Shown: one piece after another, positions 1-8,829 of the stretch
Position numbering within the stretch: position 1 is the first letter of the stretch
Layout of the letters: every line of letters starts with the position of its first letter
Assembly (NCBI RefSeq): GCF_000737695.1
Contig: NZ_JPRM01000006.1
Location: 62,001-126,000, forward strand
From: Flavobacterium hydatis
GTDB taxonomy: Bacteria > Bacteroidota > Bacteroidia > Flavobacteriales > Flavobacteriaceae
Direction: 5' to 3'
Length of the DNA: 64,000 bases
Translations under genes and position numbers: made by a program
Notes under the pieces: model-generated
Seen by the model: the letters and a program-made list of their open reading frames with translations, nothing else
The model's database searches: none
What the model was told of the DNA's origin: nothing

Positions 1-618
1 TGTTCGAAACCCATCATTAGAGAGATTAGACTCAATTATCATATCTCTAAACTCTTTTGCTTTAAGTTTATATTCATCAGTCTTTTTAAAATATTTAAAA
101 TATCCTTTTTTAAAACTTCGAAATTCATCTCCAGTCATTTTTTTCGACTTTATACTGACTCCATTTTTTATTTCAATTAGATTATAATTCTCATAAAGAG
201 AACTATAACCCATATGAACATATTCTATTATTTTTCCTGATGGACAAATTAACAATCCCGAATAAAAATCACATTTAAAATTGGCATTTGACCCAAAAAT
301 ATCTTTATAAATTGATGTCAAAAAGAAAGAACTTTTGCCATTATCATTTTCTTTTCTATCCTCTTTATAGATATTCTCAACAACAAGATTTCCATCTAAA
401 AATTTAAAATAAGCAATATAGCCTCTCCAATTTGCAGTAGAAAGGCTCGTTATTAAATTCTCCGGAATGGGATGGTTCTTAAAATATCCTTCTAAAGGAT
501 TGCCTTGTATCACTAAAGTATCTTTTTCAATAATTAAATAATCCGGAACCTGAGCAGTTGCAAATGATTTAATTGATGTCAAAAAAAACAAAGCAATAAT
601 TATTTTCAAAAATCTCAT
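1..618 (-). CDS. Secreted hypothetical protein, 3' end cut by the window edge
   Basis: An open frame of 206 codons runs without a stop from an ATG at 616-618 to the left edge, so the C-terminus is missing. Residues 1-28 look like a Sec signal peptide (MRFLKIII, a hydrophobic stretch, then ATAQ). The rest is a polar mixed alpha/beta protein with no cysteine cluster or motif I can name. It begins 9 bases after the recQ stop codon on the same strand, so it is probably co-transcribed with recQ, although a functional link is doubtful. The function is unknown. The frame is convincing because it is long, uninterrupted and begins with a clear signal peptide. Confidence 0.75.
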   Translation of the reverse strand, partial: MRFLKIIIALFFLTSIKSFATAQVPDYLIIEKDTLVIQGNPLEGYFKNHPIPENLITSLSTANWRGYIAYFKFLDGNLVVENIYKEDRKENDNGKSSFFLTSIYKDIFGSNANFKCDFYSGLLICPSGKIIEYVHMGYSSLYENYNLIEIKNGVSIKSKKMTGDEFRSFKKGYFKYFKKTDEYKLKAKEFRDMIIESNLSNDGFRT

Positions 619-627
619 AAATAACTT

Positions 628-2823
628 CTAGTTCGCTACTTCGCTAATAAATTTTATTCGCATAAGGCGTAATTCATCGATATCATACTCACCATCAAAT
701 TCTTTAAGAGCATCTTCTATTTTATCAGATTCTGACTCCATAAAGTATTCATGGATTTCTTCTTGCTGATCCTCATCAAGCATATCGTCTACCCAATAGT
801 TAATATTAAGTTTTGTTCCAGAATATACAATTTGCTCCATTTCTTTAATCAAAGCATCCATCGAAAGCCCTTTTGCAGAAGCAATATCATTAAGTGATAA
901 TTTACGATCGATGTTCTGGATAATGTATAATTTATTTACCGAGTTAACTCCTGTAGATTTTACAACTAGATCGTCTGGACGAATAATATCATTCTCCTCA
1001 ACATACCTATTTATTAAGGCAACAAAATCTCCTCCGTATTTTTTTGCTTTTCCTTCTCCTACTCCATGTATATTATACAATTCAGCAATAGAGATTGGAT
1101 ATTTTAAAGCCATATCCTCTAATGAAGGGTCTTGGAAAACCACAAATGGAGGAACACCTAATTTCTTTGCAACTTTTTTTCGTAGTTCTCGTAACATTCC
1201 CATCAAAACTTCATCGGCAGTACCTCCAGATTTTGATGCTGTTACTATAGCTTCGTCTTCACTTTCATTATATTCATGATCTTCAGACATCATAAACGAA
1301 ACTGGCTTTTTAATAAAGTCCAATCCAGCTTTTGTGATTTTTATGACTCCGTAAGTTTCAATATCTTTTGATAAGTATCCTGCAACTAATACCTGACGAA
1401 GTAATGCCATCCAGTATTTCTCGTCATGATCTGAACCTGACCCGAAATAAGATTGCGAATCTGTTCTATGTGCTTTTATAACTGCATTTACACGACCTAT
1501 TAATGTAAATACAATTTCTTTGGATTTATAGATATGTTTAGTATCGCGTACAATTTCTAACAATTTCACCACTTGATCTTTGGCTTCAATTTTAGTTTTT
1601 GGGTTACGAACGTTATCATCCATATCTGCACCTTCGCCTGTTTCGCTGTCGAATTCTTCTCCGAAATAATGAAGCAAGAACTTTCTACGTGACATTGATG
1701 TTTCGGCGTAAGCCACAACTTCTTGCAATAAAGCAAAACCAATTTCTTGTTCGGCAACTGGTTTACCAGACATAAACTTCTCTAACTTTTCTACATCTTT
1801 ATAAGAGTAATAAGCTAAACAATGTCCTTCGCCTCCATCACGACCTGCACGACCTGTTTCCTGGTAATAACTTTCGAGTGACTTTGGAATATCATGATGA
1901 ATTACAAAACGAACATCGGGTTTATCGATTCCCATCCCGAAGGCAATAGTTGCAACAACAACATCTACATCTTCCATCAAGAACATATCCTGATGTTTTG
2001 CTCGTGTCTTTGCATCCAATCCTGCATGATAAGGAACAGCACTAATACCGTTTACTTGAAGAACCTCTGCAATTGCTTCTACCTTTTTACGGCTTAAACA
2101 ATATATAATTCCAGATTTTCCTTTGTGCTGTTTTATAAAACGAATAATATCCGATTCTATATTTTTTGTTTTTGTACGAACTTCGTAATATAAATTTGGT
2201 CTGTTAAACGACGCTTTAAAAGTATTAGCATCGGACATATCAAGATTTTTTAAGATATCTTCTTGAACCTTTGGAGTAGCGGTTGCAGTAAGACCAATAA
2301 TTGGCACATCACCCAACTGTTTAATAATATGTTTTAGATTTCTGTATTCAGGTCTAAAATCATGTCCCCATTCTGAAATGCAATGCGCTTCATCGATAGC
2401 GACAAATGAAATGGGTACGTTTTGAAGAAATTGAACATATTCTTCTTTGGTTAACGATTCGGGAGCAACATATAATAATTTTGTCAAACCAGAAGTAATG
2501 TCTTTTTTTACTTGAGCAATTTCTGTTTTGGTAAGTGAAGAATTCAGAACGTGAGCAATTCCGTTTTCTGAAGAGAGACTCCGAATAGCGTCTACCTGGT
2601 TTTTCATCAAAGCAATTAAAGGAGACACAACTATCGCTGTTCCCTCCTGAATTAAAGCGGGTAATTGGTAACAGAGTGATTTCCCTCCACCGGTGGGCAT
2701 TATAACAAAAGTATTTTTTTTATCGAGTATACTTTTTATAACCTCCTCTTGCAATCCCTTAAATTGGCTAAAGCCGAAATACTTCTTTAATTCTTTATGT
2801 ATTTCAATTTCGTTTGAATTCAT
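628..2823 (-). CDS. recQ: ATP-dependent DNA helicase RecQ
   Basis: This is a 3'-5' superfamily 2 DNA helicase for recombination and fork repair in the cytoplasm. Visible are the Walker A PTGGGKS near residue 43, the DEAH box near 145 (AIDEAHCISEWGHDFR), motif VI QETGRAGRDG near 323, an RQC winged-helix region from about 345, and an HRDC domain at about 540-612. A C-terminal tail of about 115 residues follows, making it longer (731 aa) than the E. coli protein (about 610). Oddly, the stretch after RRKFLLHYFGEEFD contains no cysteine, although canonical RecQ binds zinc there with four. The start is ATG at 2821-2823. It is divergent from kdsD. Confidence 0.97.
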   Translation of the reverse strand: MNSNEIEIHKELKKYFGFSQFKGLQEEVIKSILDKKNTFVIMPTGGGKSLCYQLPALIQEGTAIVVSPLIALMKNQVDAIRSLSSENGIAHVLNSSLTKTEIAQVKKDITSGLTKLLYVAPESLTKEEYVQFLQNVPISFVAIDEAHCISEWGHDFRPEYRNLKHIIKQLGDVPIIGLTATATPKVQEDILKNLDMSDANTFKASFNRPNLYYEVRTKTKNIESDIIRFIKQHKGKSGIIYCLSRKKVEAIAEVLQVNGISAVPYHAGLDAKTRAKHQDMFLMEDVDVVVATIAFGMGIDKPDVRFVIHHDIPKSLESYYQETGRAGRDGGEGHCLAYYSYKDVEKLEKFMSGKPVAEQEIGFALLQEVVAYAETSMSRRKFLLHYFGEEFDSETGEGADMDDNVRNPKTKIEAKDQVVKLLEIVRDTKHIYKSKEIVFTLIGRVNAVIKAHRTDSQSYFGSGSDHDEKYWMALLRQVLVAGYLSKDIETYGVIKITKAGLDFIKKPVSFMMSEDHEYNESEDEAIVTASKSGGTADEVLMGMLRELRKKVAKKLGVPPFVVFQDPSLEDMALKYPISIAELYNIHGVGEGKAKKYGGDFVALINRYVEENDIIRPDDLVVKSTGVNSVNKLYIIQNIDRKLSLNDIASAKGLSMDALIKEMEQIVYSGTKLNINYWVDDMLDEDQQEEIHEYFMESESDKIEDALKEFDGEYDIDELRLMRIKFISEVAN

Positions 2824-2846
2824 TCTTTATTTTATGGTATTTTGTA

Positions 2847-2854
2847 TAAATTTG
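2847..2854 (+). promoter_or_regulatory. Possible Bacteroidota -7 box for kdsD-tatC
   Basis: The octamer TAAATTTG matches the Bacteroidota -7 consensus TAnnTTTG. It lies in the short gap between divergent recQ and kdsD and would start transcription near 2861. I see no clear -33 TTTG. If real, it rules out the TTG at 2842 as the kdsD start, because that codon would lie upstream of the transcript. Confidence 0.4.
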
Positions 2855-2907
2855 CATCAATAAAGATACAACTTTCTTTTACACTTACAAATTTTAACTA
2901 TCCTGTT

Positions 2908-3873
2908 TTGATAACAAAAGAAAATATATTAGCTATCGCTAAAAAAACCATACTCTCTGAAAGCGAGGCAGTTGCAAAGCTGGTTAATTTTTTAGATGAA
3001 AATTTTACTCAAGCTGTTCAACAGATATACGAATCTAAAGGTCGTTTAGTAGTCACAGGAATAGGAAAAAGTGCAATTATTGCACAAAAAATGGTAGCAA
3101 CTTTTAATTCTACAGGAACACCTTCACTCTTCCTTCATGCCTCTGAAGCAATTCATGGTGATTTAGGAATGATTCAAAATGAAGATGTAATTATTTGCAT
3201 TTCAAAAAGCGGTAATAGCCCAGAAATTAAAGTTTTAGTCCCATTATTAAAACGTTTTGGTAATACATTGATTGCTATTACAGGAAATACGACTTCGTTC
3301 TTAGCCAAAGGCAGTGATTATGTTTTAAACACTACTGTAGACATGGAGGCTTGCCCAATAAACTTAGCACCAACCAATAGTACTACAGCACAACTTGTAA
3401 TGGGAGATGCTCTTGCGGTTTGTTTAATGGAAATGCGTGACTTTAAACCAGAAGATTTTGCCGTATATCATCCTGGAGGAGCATTAGGTAAAAAACTTTT
3501 ACTTCGCGTGAAAGACATGATTGAACATTCGCTAAAACCAACTGTTAGTCCAGATTCTTCAATCAAAAAAGTTATATTTGAAATATCAGAGAAACGACTA
3601 GGTGTAACCGCAGTTGTAGAAAACGATAAAATTATCGGAATTATTACTGATGGAGATATCCGACGAATGCTAAACGACAGAGATACTTTTGCGGATTTAA
3701 CCGCAGTAGACATTATGACTAAAAACCCAAAAATGGTATCATCAGACACAATGGCTGTAGATGCCTTAAATATATTAGAAGATTTTTCGATTACCCAATT
3801 AATCGTTTCTGACAACGGAGAATACAAAGGAGTACTACACTTACATGACATTTTAAAAGAAGGAATCGTATAA
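2908..3873 (+). CDS. kdsD: Arabinose-5-phosphate isomerase (KdsD/KpsF family, SIS + two CBS)
   Basis: It converts D-ribulose 5-phosphate to D-arabinose 5-phosphate, the first step toward CMP-Kdo for lipopolysaccharide. An N-terminal SIS domain (VVTGIGKSAIIAQK, FLHASEAIHGDLGM, ISKSGNSPEIK) is followed by two CBS repeats in the C-terminal third. The frame is open from a TTG at 2842, but homologues begin at the equivalent of ITKENILAIAKK. I therefore choose the TTG at 2908, giving 321 residues, the usual length. A promoter-like box overlaps the upstream option. The stop overlaps the tatC start (TAATG), so the two are probably translated together. Confidence 0.92.
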   Translation: MITKENILAIAKKTILSESEAVAKLVNFLDENFTQAVQQIYESKGRLVVTGIGKSAIIAQKMVATFNSTGTPSLFLHASEAIHGDLGMIQNEDVIICISKSGNSPEIKVLVPLLKRFGNTLIAITGNTTSFLAKGSDYVLNTTVDMEACPINLAPTNSTTAQLVMGDALAVCLMEMRDFKPEDFAVYHPGGALGKKLLLRVKDMIEHSLKPTVSPDSSIKKVIFEISEKRLGVTAVVENDKIIGIITDGDIRRMLNDRDTFADLTAVDIMTKNPKMVSSDTMAVDALNILEDFSITQLIVSDNGEYKGVLHLHDILKEGIV

Positions 3874-4694
3874 TGGCAAATAAAAAAAATCTAGGCGAAA
3901 TGTCGTTTTTAGACCATCTTGAAGAACTTAGATGGTTATTAGTAAGAAGTACAACTGCCATAATAATAATGGCTTTTTTAACCTACTTTATAAGTGATTA
4001 CTTATTTGATGTAATCATTTTTGGCCCAACAAGACCAACCTTTTTTACGTATCAGTTTTTCTGTGAATTATCTCATAAACTAGGTTTTGCCGAAAACATC
4101 TGTATCACCGAGATGCCATTTATCATCCAGAATACACAAATGGAAGGACAGGTAAATGTTTTTGTATGGATGTGTATCTTGGCAGGATTCATCTTAAGCT
4201 TCCCTTATATTTTATGGGAAATCTGGAAATTTATCAGCCCTGCGTTATATGAAAAAGAGCGTGCAAATGCTAAAGTATTCATCTTTGTTTCTTCCTTGCT
4301 TTTCTTTTTAGGAGTAATATTCGGGTACTTTGTAGTAATACCAATGTCTGTAAATTTCGTGGCAACTTTTACGGTAAGTGATATTGTAAAAAATCAATTT
4401 ACTCTAGAATCTTATATGGGAATGGTAAAAACTAGTATTCTAGCTGGTGGACTATTCTTTGAGTTACCGATTATCATTTATTTCCTTACCAAATTAGGAT
4501 TGGTAACTCCACGTTTTTTAAGAAAGTACTGGAAATACGCTGTAATCATAATCCTGATTGTAGCAGCAATTGTTACCCCTCCAGATGTTGTGAGTCAGAC
4601 AATTGTAGCAATACCAATGTTATTAATTTACGAATTGAGTATCTTTATTTCGGTACTTGTATATAAAAAACAAAACAAAGAATTAAATGTCTGA
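3873..4694 (+). CDS. tatC: Sec-independent protein translocase TatC
   Basis: This is the multispanning inner-membrane receptor of the twin-arginine pathway, which exports folded proteins. It has the TatC N-terminal signature (MSFLDHLEELRWLLVRS) and about six hydrophobic segments, with FGYFVVIPMSVNF in the middle and the ALYEKERAN cytoplasmic loop before it. At 273 residues it has the normal length for Bacteroidota. The start ATG overlaps the kdsD stop by one base, and the end overlaps the next gene by 8 bases, so it sits in a tight operon. tatA and tatB are not in the window. Confidence 0.96.
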   Translation: MANKKNLGEMSFLDHLEELRWLLVRSTTAIIIMAFLTYFISDYLFDVIIFGPTRPTFFTYQFFCELSHKLGFAENICITEMPFIIQNTQMEGQVNVFVWMCILAGFILSFPYILWEIWKFISPALYEKERANAKVFIFVSSLLFFLGVIFGYFVVIPMSVNFVATFTVSDIVKNQFTLESYMGMVKTSILAGGLFFELPIIIYFLTKLGLVTPRFLRKYWKYAVIIILIVAAIVTPPDVVSQTIVAIPMLLIYELSIFISVLVYKKQNKELNV

Positions 4695-5034
4695 TATCAT
4701 TCAAGAATTTAACGACTATCGTTCTAAAATGAACGAAAAGTTATTAGCCGACAATAACAAAATTGTAAAGCGCATTTTTAATCTAGACACCAATGCCTAT
4801 GCTGCAGGTGCCCTGGATGTTAAAACAAAAGAACTTCTAGGCTTAGTTGCCTCAGCTGTTTTGCGTTGTGATGATTGTGTAAAATACCACCTTGAAACTA
4901 GCTTTAAAGAAGGGGTTACCAAAGAAGAAATGATGGAAGCAATGGGAATCGCAACCTTAGTTGGCGGTACAATTGTAGTTCCTCATTTGCGTAGAGCATA
5001 CGAATTTTGGGAAGCACTAGAAGAAACTAAATAA
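4687..5034 (+). CDS. Carboxymuconolactone decarboxylase / AhpD-like protein
   Basis: This is a small all-helical protein of 115 residues. It carries the AhpD-type redox motif C-x2-C-x3-H (CDDCVKYH) and the GIATLVGGTIVV region typical of the carboxymuconolactone decarboxylase family. The CxxC pair suggests a thiol-based peroxidase or reductase partner role rather than a ring-cleavage decarboxylase, but the substrate cannot be told. Its ATG lies 8 bases inside the end of tatC, so expression is coupled. This gene order (kdsD, tatC, this family, lptB) suggests an envelope-linked operon, which is inference. Confidence 0.88.
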   Translation: MSDIIQEFNDYRSKMNEKLLADNNKIVKRIFNLDTNAYAAGALDVKTKELLGLVASAVLRCDDCVKYHLETSFKEGVTKEEMMEAMGIATLVGGTIVVPHLRRAYEFWEALEETK

Positions 5035-5053
5035 TTGTTAATAGGTCTATTTG

Positions 5054-5096
5054 TTGATTCGTTTATTCGTTAATTTGTAGCGATTAAACGAATCAA
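5054..5096 (+). repeat. 12-bp perfect inverted repeat before lptB
   Basis: TTGATTCGTTTA at 5054-5065 pairs perfectly with TAAACGAATCAA at 5085-5096 around a 19-base loop. It fills most of the gap between the AhpD-like gene and lptB. There is no T-run directly after it, so it may be an attenuating stem-loop or an mRNA-processing/stability element rather than a strong terminator. It could also be a protein-binding site. Confidence 0.6.
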
Positions 5097-5121
5097 TCGT
5101 TTAAATGATTAAAATAAAAAA

Positions 5122-5862
5122 ATGAAACTAAGAGCCGATAATTTAATCAAAACCTATAAAGGTCGTAGTGTAGTAAAAGGCATTTCTGTTGAGGTAAATC
5201 AAGGAGAAATAGTTGGTCTTTTAGGACCAAACGGTGCTGGTAAAACTACTTCTTTTTATATGATTGTAGGATTGGTAAAACCAAATTCAGGCAATATTTA
5301 TCTTGATGATTTAAATATTACAGATTTTCCTATGTACAAAAGAGCACAACACGGAATTGGTTATTTAGCTCAGGAAGCATCTGTTTTTAGAAAATTAAGT
5401 ATCGAAGATAACATTTTAAGCGTACTACAATTAACTACTTTATCTAAAGCTGAACAGGTAGCCAAAATGGAAAGTTTAATCGAAGAATTTAGCTTGGAGC
5501 ATATTCGTACCAACCGAGGAGATTTACTTTCGGGAGGTGAGCGCCGACGTACCGAAATTGCACGAGCTCTTGCTACCGATCCTAAATTTATTTTACTAGA
5601 TGAGCCATTTGCAGGAGTTGACCCTGTTGCGGTAGAAGATATTCAGAGGATTGTAGCGCAATTAAAAAATAAAAATATCGGAATTTTAATTACCGACCAC
5701 AACGTACAAGAAACTCTTGCCATTACTGATAAAACGTACCTAATGTTTGAAGGAGGAATCTTAAAAGCAGGTGTACCTGAAGAATTGGTAGAAGACGAAA
5801 TGGTACGTCGTGTGTATCTAGGTCAGAACTTTGAACTTCGTAAAAAGAAACTGGAATTCTAA
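5122..5862 (+). CDS. lptB: LPS export ABC transporter ATPase LptB
   Basis: This is the cytoplasmic ATPase of the LptBFG complex that extracts lipopolysaccharide from the inner membrane. All ABC motifs are present: Walker A GPNGAGKTT, Q-loop near LAQEASVF, signature LSGGERRR, Walker B FILLDEPFAGVDP and the H-loop ITDHNV. LSGGERRR and DEPFAGVDPVAVEDIQ are typical of LptB. Length (246 aa) is normal. It follows kdsD, so a Kdo-precursor gene and an LPS-export gene share a neighbourhood. It converges on the GH25 gene. Confidence 0.96.
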   Translation: MKLRADNLIKTYKGRSVVKGISVEVNQGEIVGLLGPNGAGKTTSFYMIVGLVKPNSGNIYLDDLNITDFPMYKRAQHGIGYLAQEASVFRKLSIEDNILSVLQLTTLSKAEQVAKMESLIEEFSLEHIRTNRGDLLSGGERRRTEIARALATDPKFILLDEPFAGVDPVAVEDIQRIVAQLKNKNIGILITDHNVQETLAITDKTYLMFEGGILKAGVPEELVEDEMVRRVYLGQNFELRKKKLEF

Positions 5863-5878
5863 AAAAGTATTCAGTCGC

Positions 5879-5936
5879 AGTTTTTAGTTTACAGTTACTT
5901 ACTGAAACTGAGAACTGCAACTGGAAACTAAAAACT
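5879..5936. terminator. Inverted repeat between convergent lptB and GH25 gene
   Basis: AGTTTTTAGTTT at 5879-5890 pairs perfectly with AAACTAAAAACT at 5925-5936. The 34 bases between hold further partly complementary CAGTT/AACTG segments, so a longer imperfect hairpin forms. Its place between two convergent genes and its T-rich and A-rich arms fit a bidirectional terminator. The right arm overlaps the stop codon of the GH25 gene. Function is inferred. Confidence 0.55.
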
Positions 5937-6792
5937 AATCTACTGTTATAAACTGTAATTGCTGTAAATCGCCGTTGTAGATATTTACATCAACAGTATG
6001 TTTTATTCCTGGCATTGTTGCTTTCTCTGTAAACTGCCAAAACAACCAATCCTCTTCTATTTTCTCTCGATAGAAATTATAATTCGCTATCCAAAAAAGA
6101 TAATCACTAAATTCTTCTTTCAGAAAATCATCATAATATCTTTCTCCACTATATATAATTGGTCGTACTTTATAATGTTCTTCTACTTTATTTAGCCATC
6201 TTTTCAATCCTTTTTTCAAACTATCCAAAGATTGGTTCTTAGGTAATTTTTCTATATCTAAAACCGGAGGTAAATCACCTTTATGCAATTTAACGGTTTT
6301 AATAAATAGATTTGCTTGCTCTATAGAATTTTCGTTTGGGCGATAATAATGATACGCTCCCCGAATGATTTTCTGCTCTTTAGCTCCTTCCCAATTATTT
6401 AAAAATTGGCGATCTACACGATTATTTCCTGCTGTTGCACGTATAAAAACAAACGAAATCGGGAATTTCTGTTCTAAACTATCTACTTTACTCCAACGGA
6501 TTTTCCCTTGAAATTCGGATACATCCAAACCAATTGCCATTCCTTGATGATTCGACAACACTTGATAATTCCTAACATCCGAAAGACGTTTATCTTCTGC
6601 CTCTTTTTCGAGAACTTTATCTGTTTTAAAACTAAAGTAATACGCTAAACCGTTTCGGTAATGATAAACAACTCCTAAAAGAAGGGCAATTAAAACTGAA
6701 AATACAGTGAAACGAAAAAACTTTCCTATGGAAGAACTGGTTGATTTAGATTTCCGATTTGAAATCTTTCTTTTGGTAACTTTTCTTTTCAT
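5935..6792 (-). CDS. Membrane-anchored GH25 muramidase (lysozyme)
   Basis: This is a glycoside hydrolase family 25 enzyme, which cleaves the MurNAc-GlcNAc bond of peptidoglycan. A basic N-terminus rich in K, R and S is followed by one membrane segment at about residues 25-45, then a periplasmic GH25 barrel with GLDVSEFQG, the acidic motif PVLDIEKLP, and the C-terminal WQFTEKA...VDVNIYNGD. The anchor rather than a cleavable signal suggests an inner-membrane-tethered cell-wall remodelling enzyme. Its ATG lies 12 bases after the pssA stop, so it is in an operon with pssA. Confidence 0.9.
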   Translation of the reverse strand: MKRKVTKRKISNRKSKSTSSSIGKFFRFTVFSVLIALLLGVVYHYRNGLAYYFSFKTDKVLEKEAEDKRLSDVRNYQVLSNHQGMAIGLDVSEFQGKIRWSKVDSLEQKFPISFVFIRATAGNNRVDRQFLNNWEGAKEQKIIRGAYHYYRPNENSIEQANLFIKTVKLHKGDLPPVLDIEKLPKNQSLDSLKKGLKRWLNKVEEHYKVRPIIYSGERYYDDFLKEEFSDYLFWIANYNFYREKIEEDWLFWQFTEKATMPGIKHTVDVNIYNGDLQQLQFITVD

Positions 6793-6804
6793 TCAATAAA
6801 AAAA

Positions 6805-7521
6805 CTACTTTTTCAGAAACTTATTGTTTATAACAGACAATATTATGTAAGTAATAATTACCAATGGAATCCCTAGGTATTGAAAGAAAACCAATAGCAA
6901 AACTGACAATGATAAAAAGCCAACTTGTAGTGCGTTATCTTTTAAATTGAATTTTTTAAATTTTAATGAAAATAAAGGAATTTCGGCATTTAGGATATAA
7001 GCACTAAATAACGCTATCACTAATAAAATCCATTGATTTGTTAAGATTTCAAGAATCATCAACGATTCTGAATATTTTAAAACCAAAGGCAAACTCAAAA
7101 TAAACAATGCGTTTGCAGGTGTTGGTAAACCAATAAATGAATCTGTTTGTCGTGTATCTATATTAAAATTTGCTAAACGATAACAAGAACCCAAAGTCAC
7201 AATAAACCCTAAAAACGGTGTGAACTCTGTACCAATAATATTGTGTGCACTTGAACTACTTACAAATAAACTATACATTACATAACCAGGAACAACCCCA
7301 CTGGTTACCATATCTGCCAATGAATCTAATTGTAATCCTAATGGACTGGACACTTTAAATAATCGAGCAAAGAAACCATCGAAAAAGTCAAAAAAGATTC
7401 CTAAACAAACAAAATAGAAAGCCATTTCATAGTCTAATTTAGAAACAAAAACAACAGCTATGCAGCCACAAAAAAGATTGATTAATGTAATAGCATTAGG
7501 TACATGTTTTTTAATATTCAT
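6805..7521 (-). CDS. pssA: CDP-diacylglycerol-serine O-phosphatidyltransferase
   Basis: It makes phosphatidylserine, the precursor of phosphatidylethanolamine, from CDP-diacylglycerol and serine in the inner membrane. The CDP-alcohol phosphatidyltransferase motif D-G-x2-A-R-x8-G-x3-D-x3-D is complete (DGFFAR...GLQLDSLAD). About seven to eight hydrophobic segments follow. At 238 residues it resembles the Bacillus-type rather than the large E. coli PssA. It is the first gene of a two-gene unit with the GH25 muramidase and is divergent from the PorV-like gene. Confidence 0.93.
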   Translation of the reverse strand: MNIKKHVPNAITLINLFCGCIAVVFVSKLDYEMAFYFVCLGIFFDFFDGFFARLFKVSSPLGLQLDSLADMVTSGVVPGYVMYSLFVSSSSAHNIIGTEFTPFLGFIVTLGSCYRLANFNIDTRQTDSFIGLPTPANALFILSLPLVLKYSESLMILEILTNQWILLVIALFSAYILNAEIPLFSLKFKKFNLKDNALQVGFLSLSVLLLVFFQYLGIPLVIITYIILSVINNKFLKK

Positions 7522-7550
7522 TGCAAATAAAATTTAAGTATGATAAGCAA

Positions 7551-7558
7551 CAAATTTA
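7551..7558 (-). promoter_or_regulatory. Possible -7 box for pssA
   Basis: Read on the minus strand the octamer is TAAATTTG, a match to TAnnTTTG. It lies 30 bases before the pssA ATG, so a transcript would have a leader of about 23 nt. No convincing -33 element is seen. Confidence 0.4.
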
Positions 7559-7663
7559 CTATAATAACTGAATGGAATGTACGTTTTTATTAGAGTTTTT
7601 TACACAAAATTCAGACTTTAGCATTATTTACATAAAGGAATAAATAAGCTCAGTAAAAAATTA

Positions 7664-7671
7664 TATTTTTG
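7664..7671 (+). promoter_or_regulatory. Possible -7 box for the PorV-like gene
   Basis: TATTTTTG matches TAnnTTTG and lies 40 bases before the TTG start of the PorV-like gene. It is divergent from the pssA box in the same intergenic stretch. The -33 element is not obvious. Confidence 0.35.
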
Positions 7672-7710
7672 GTAAAAATTAAACAGACTTCGGTTTATAA
7701 AAATTAGCTC

Positions 7711-8778
7711 TTGAAGAAAATTTTATTGTTTTTACTATTTTGTGTTTACACAACAAATTACGGCCAAACAGTTCGAAAATACTCTAATGAGTTCATGAAC
7801 ATTGGTGTAGATGCTGCAGCTCTTGCCATGTCGAGTGCAGTGGTTGCATCTACGACAGATGTAAATTCAGTTTATTGGAATCCAGCAGGATTAACTAATC
7901 TTCAAGATCATCAGGTTGCTTTGATGCATGCTAATTATTTTGCCAATATTGCACAATATGATTATATTGGCTATGCAAGTCCGATAGACGACCGAAGTGC
8001 TTGGGGGATTTCATTAATTCGTTTTGGAGTAGATGATATTTTAGACACTACAGAATTAATAGACAATCAAGGAAATATTGATTACAATAGGATTAGTCTT
8101 TTCTCGACTGCCGATTATGGTTTTACTTTTTCGTACGCTAGAAAATTACCTGTTCCTGGATTTCAATATGGTGTTAATGCCAAAGTTATCCGACGTATTA
8201 TTGGTAAGTTTGCCAATTCTTGGGGTTTTGGATTTGATTTAGGATTACAGTTTGAGAAAAATGACTGGCGTTTTGGTTTAATGATACGTGATATTACTAC
8301 TACTTATAATGTTTGGAATATAGACGAGAAGGAATACAAAAAAATCTCTGATGCCATTCCGGGAGAGAATCAGGAATTACCAGAAAGCACCGAAATTACG
8401 TTACCTAAAGCACAATTAGGTATTGCAAAAAAGTTTATAATCAGATATGATTATAGTGTTTTGGTAGCTACAAATCTAAATATGCGTTTTGAAAGAACGA
8501 AAGATATAATCTCTAGTAATGCTGTAAGTATTGATCCTGCATTAGGACTAGAGTTTGGATATACTGACTTAGTTTTCTTGAGAGCTGGAGTAGGAAATTT
8601 TCAGAATGTAACACAATTAGATAATTCTGAAAAAGTAGGTTTTCAGCCTAATATAGGTCTTGGTTTTAAATATAAAGGCATTCAGGTAGATTATGCTTTG
8701 ACAGATTTAGGAAATCAAAGTGTTGCATTATATTCTAATATTTTCTCGCTTAAAGTAGACTTAGGCATCTTTAGATAA
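7711..8778 (+). CDS. PorV/PorQ-family outer-membrane protein
   Basis: A signal peptide (MKKILLFLLF to NYGQ, residues 1-19) is followed by a conserved block with NVDAA-like and DVNSVYWNPAGL sequence, the hallmark of the PorV/PorQ (UPF0164) family of FadL-like outer-membrane barrels. The remainder has alternating amphipathic strands and ends in an aromatic residue (GIFR), as barrels often do. PorV shuttles type IX secretion cargo and PorQ is another secretion component. This protein is neither with certainty, since their usual neighbours are absent. The start is TTG at 7711, needed to include the signal peptide. Confidence 0.85.
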   Translation: MKKILLFLLFCVYTTNYGQTVRKYSNEFMNIGVDAAALAMSSAVVASTTDVNSVYWNPAGLTNLQDHQVALMHANYFANIAQYDYIGYASPIDDRSAWGISLIRFGVDDILDTTELIDNQGNIDYNRISLFSTADYGFTFSYARKLPVPGFQYGVNAKVIRRIIGKFANSWGFGFDLGLQFEKNDWRFGLMIRDITTTYNVWNIDEKEYKKISDAIPGENQELPESTEITLPKAQLGIAKKFIIRYDYSVLVATNLNMRFERTKDIISSNAVSIDPALGLEFGYTDLVFLRAGVGNFQNVTQLDNSEKVGFQPNIGLGFKYKGIQVDYALTDLGNQSVALYSNIFSLKVDLGIFR

Positions 8779-8829
8779 TAAATAATTGCATACCAAAGAA
8801 ACATTGATAATTCATTTAAAAAAATAGCT

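Noticed and set aside
911..2097. Open frames on the plus strand (911-1279, 1894-2097) and a short minus-strand frame (1566-1757) inside recQ
   Set aside because: They lie wholly within the clear recQ frame, have no homology-like motifs, and have biased low-complexity composition.
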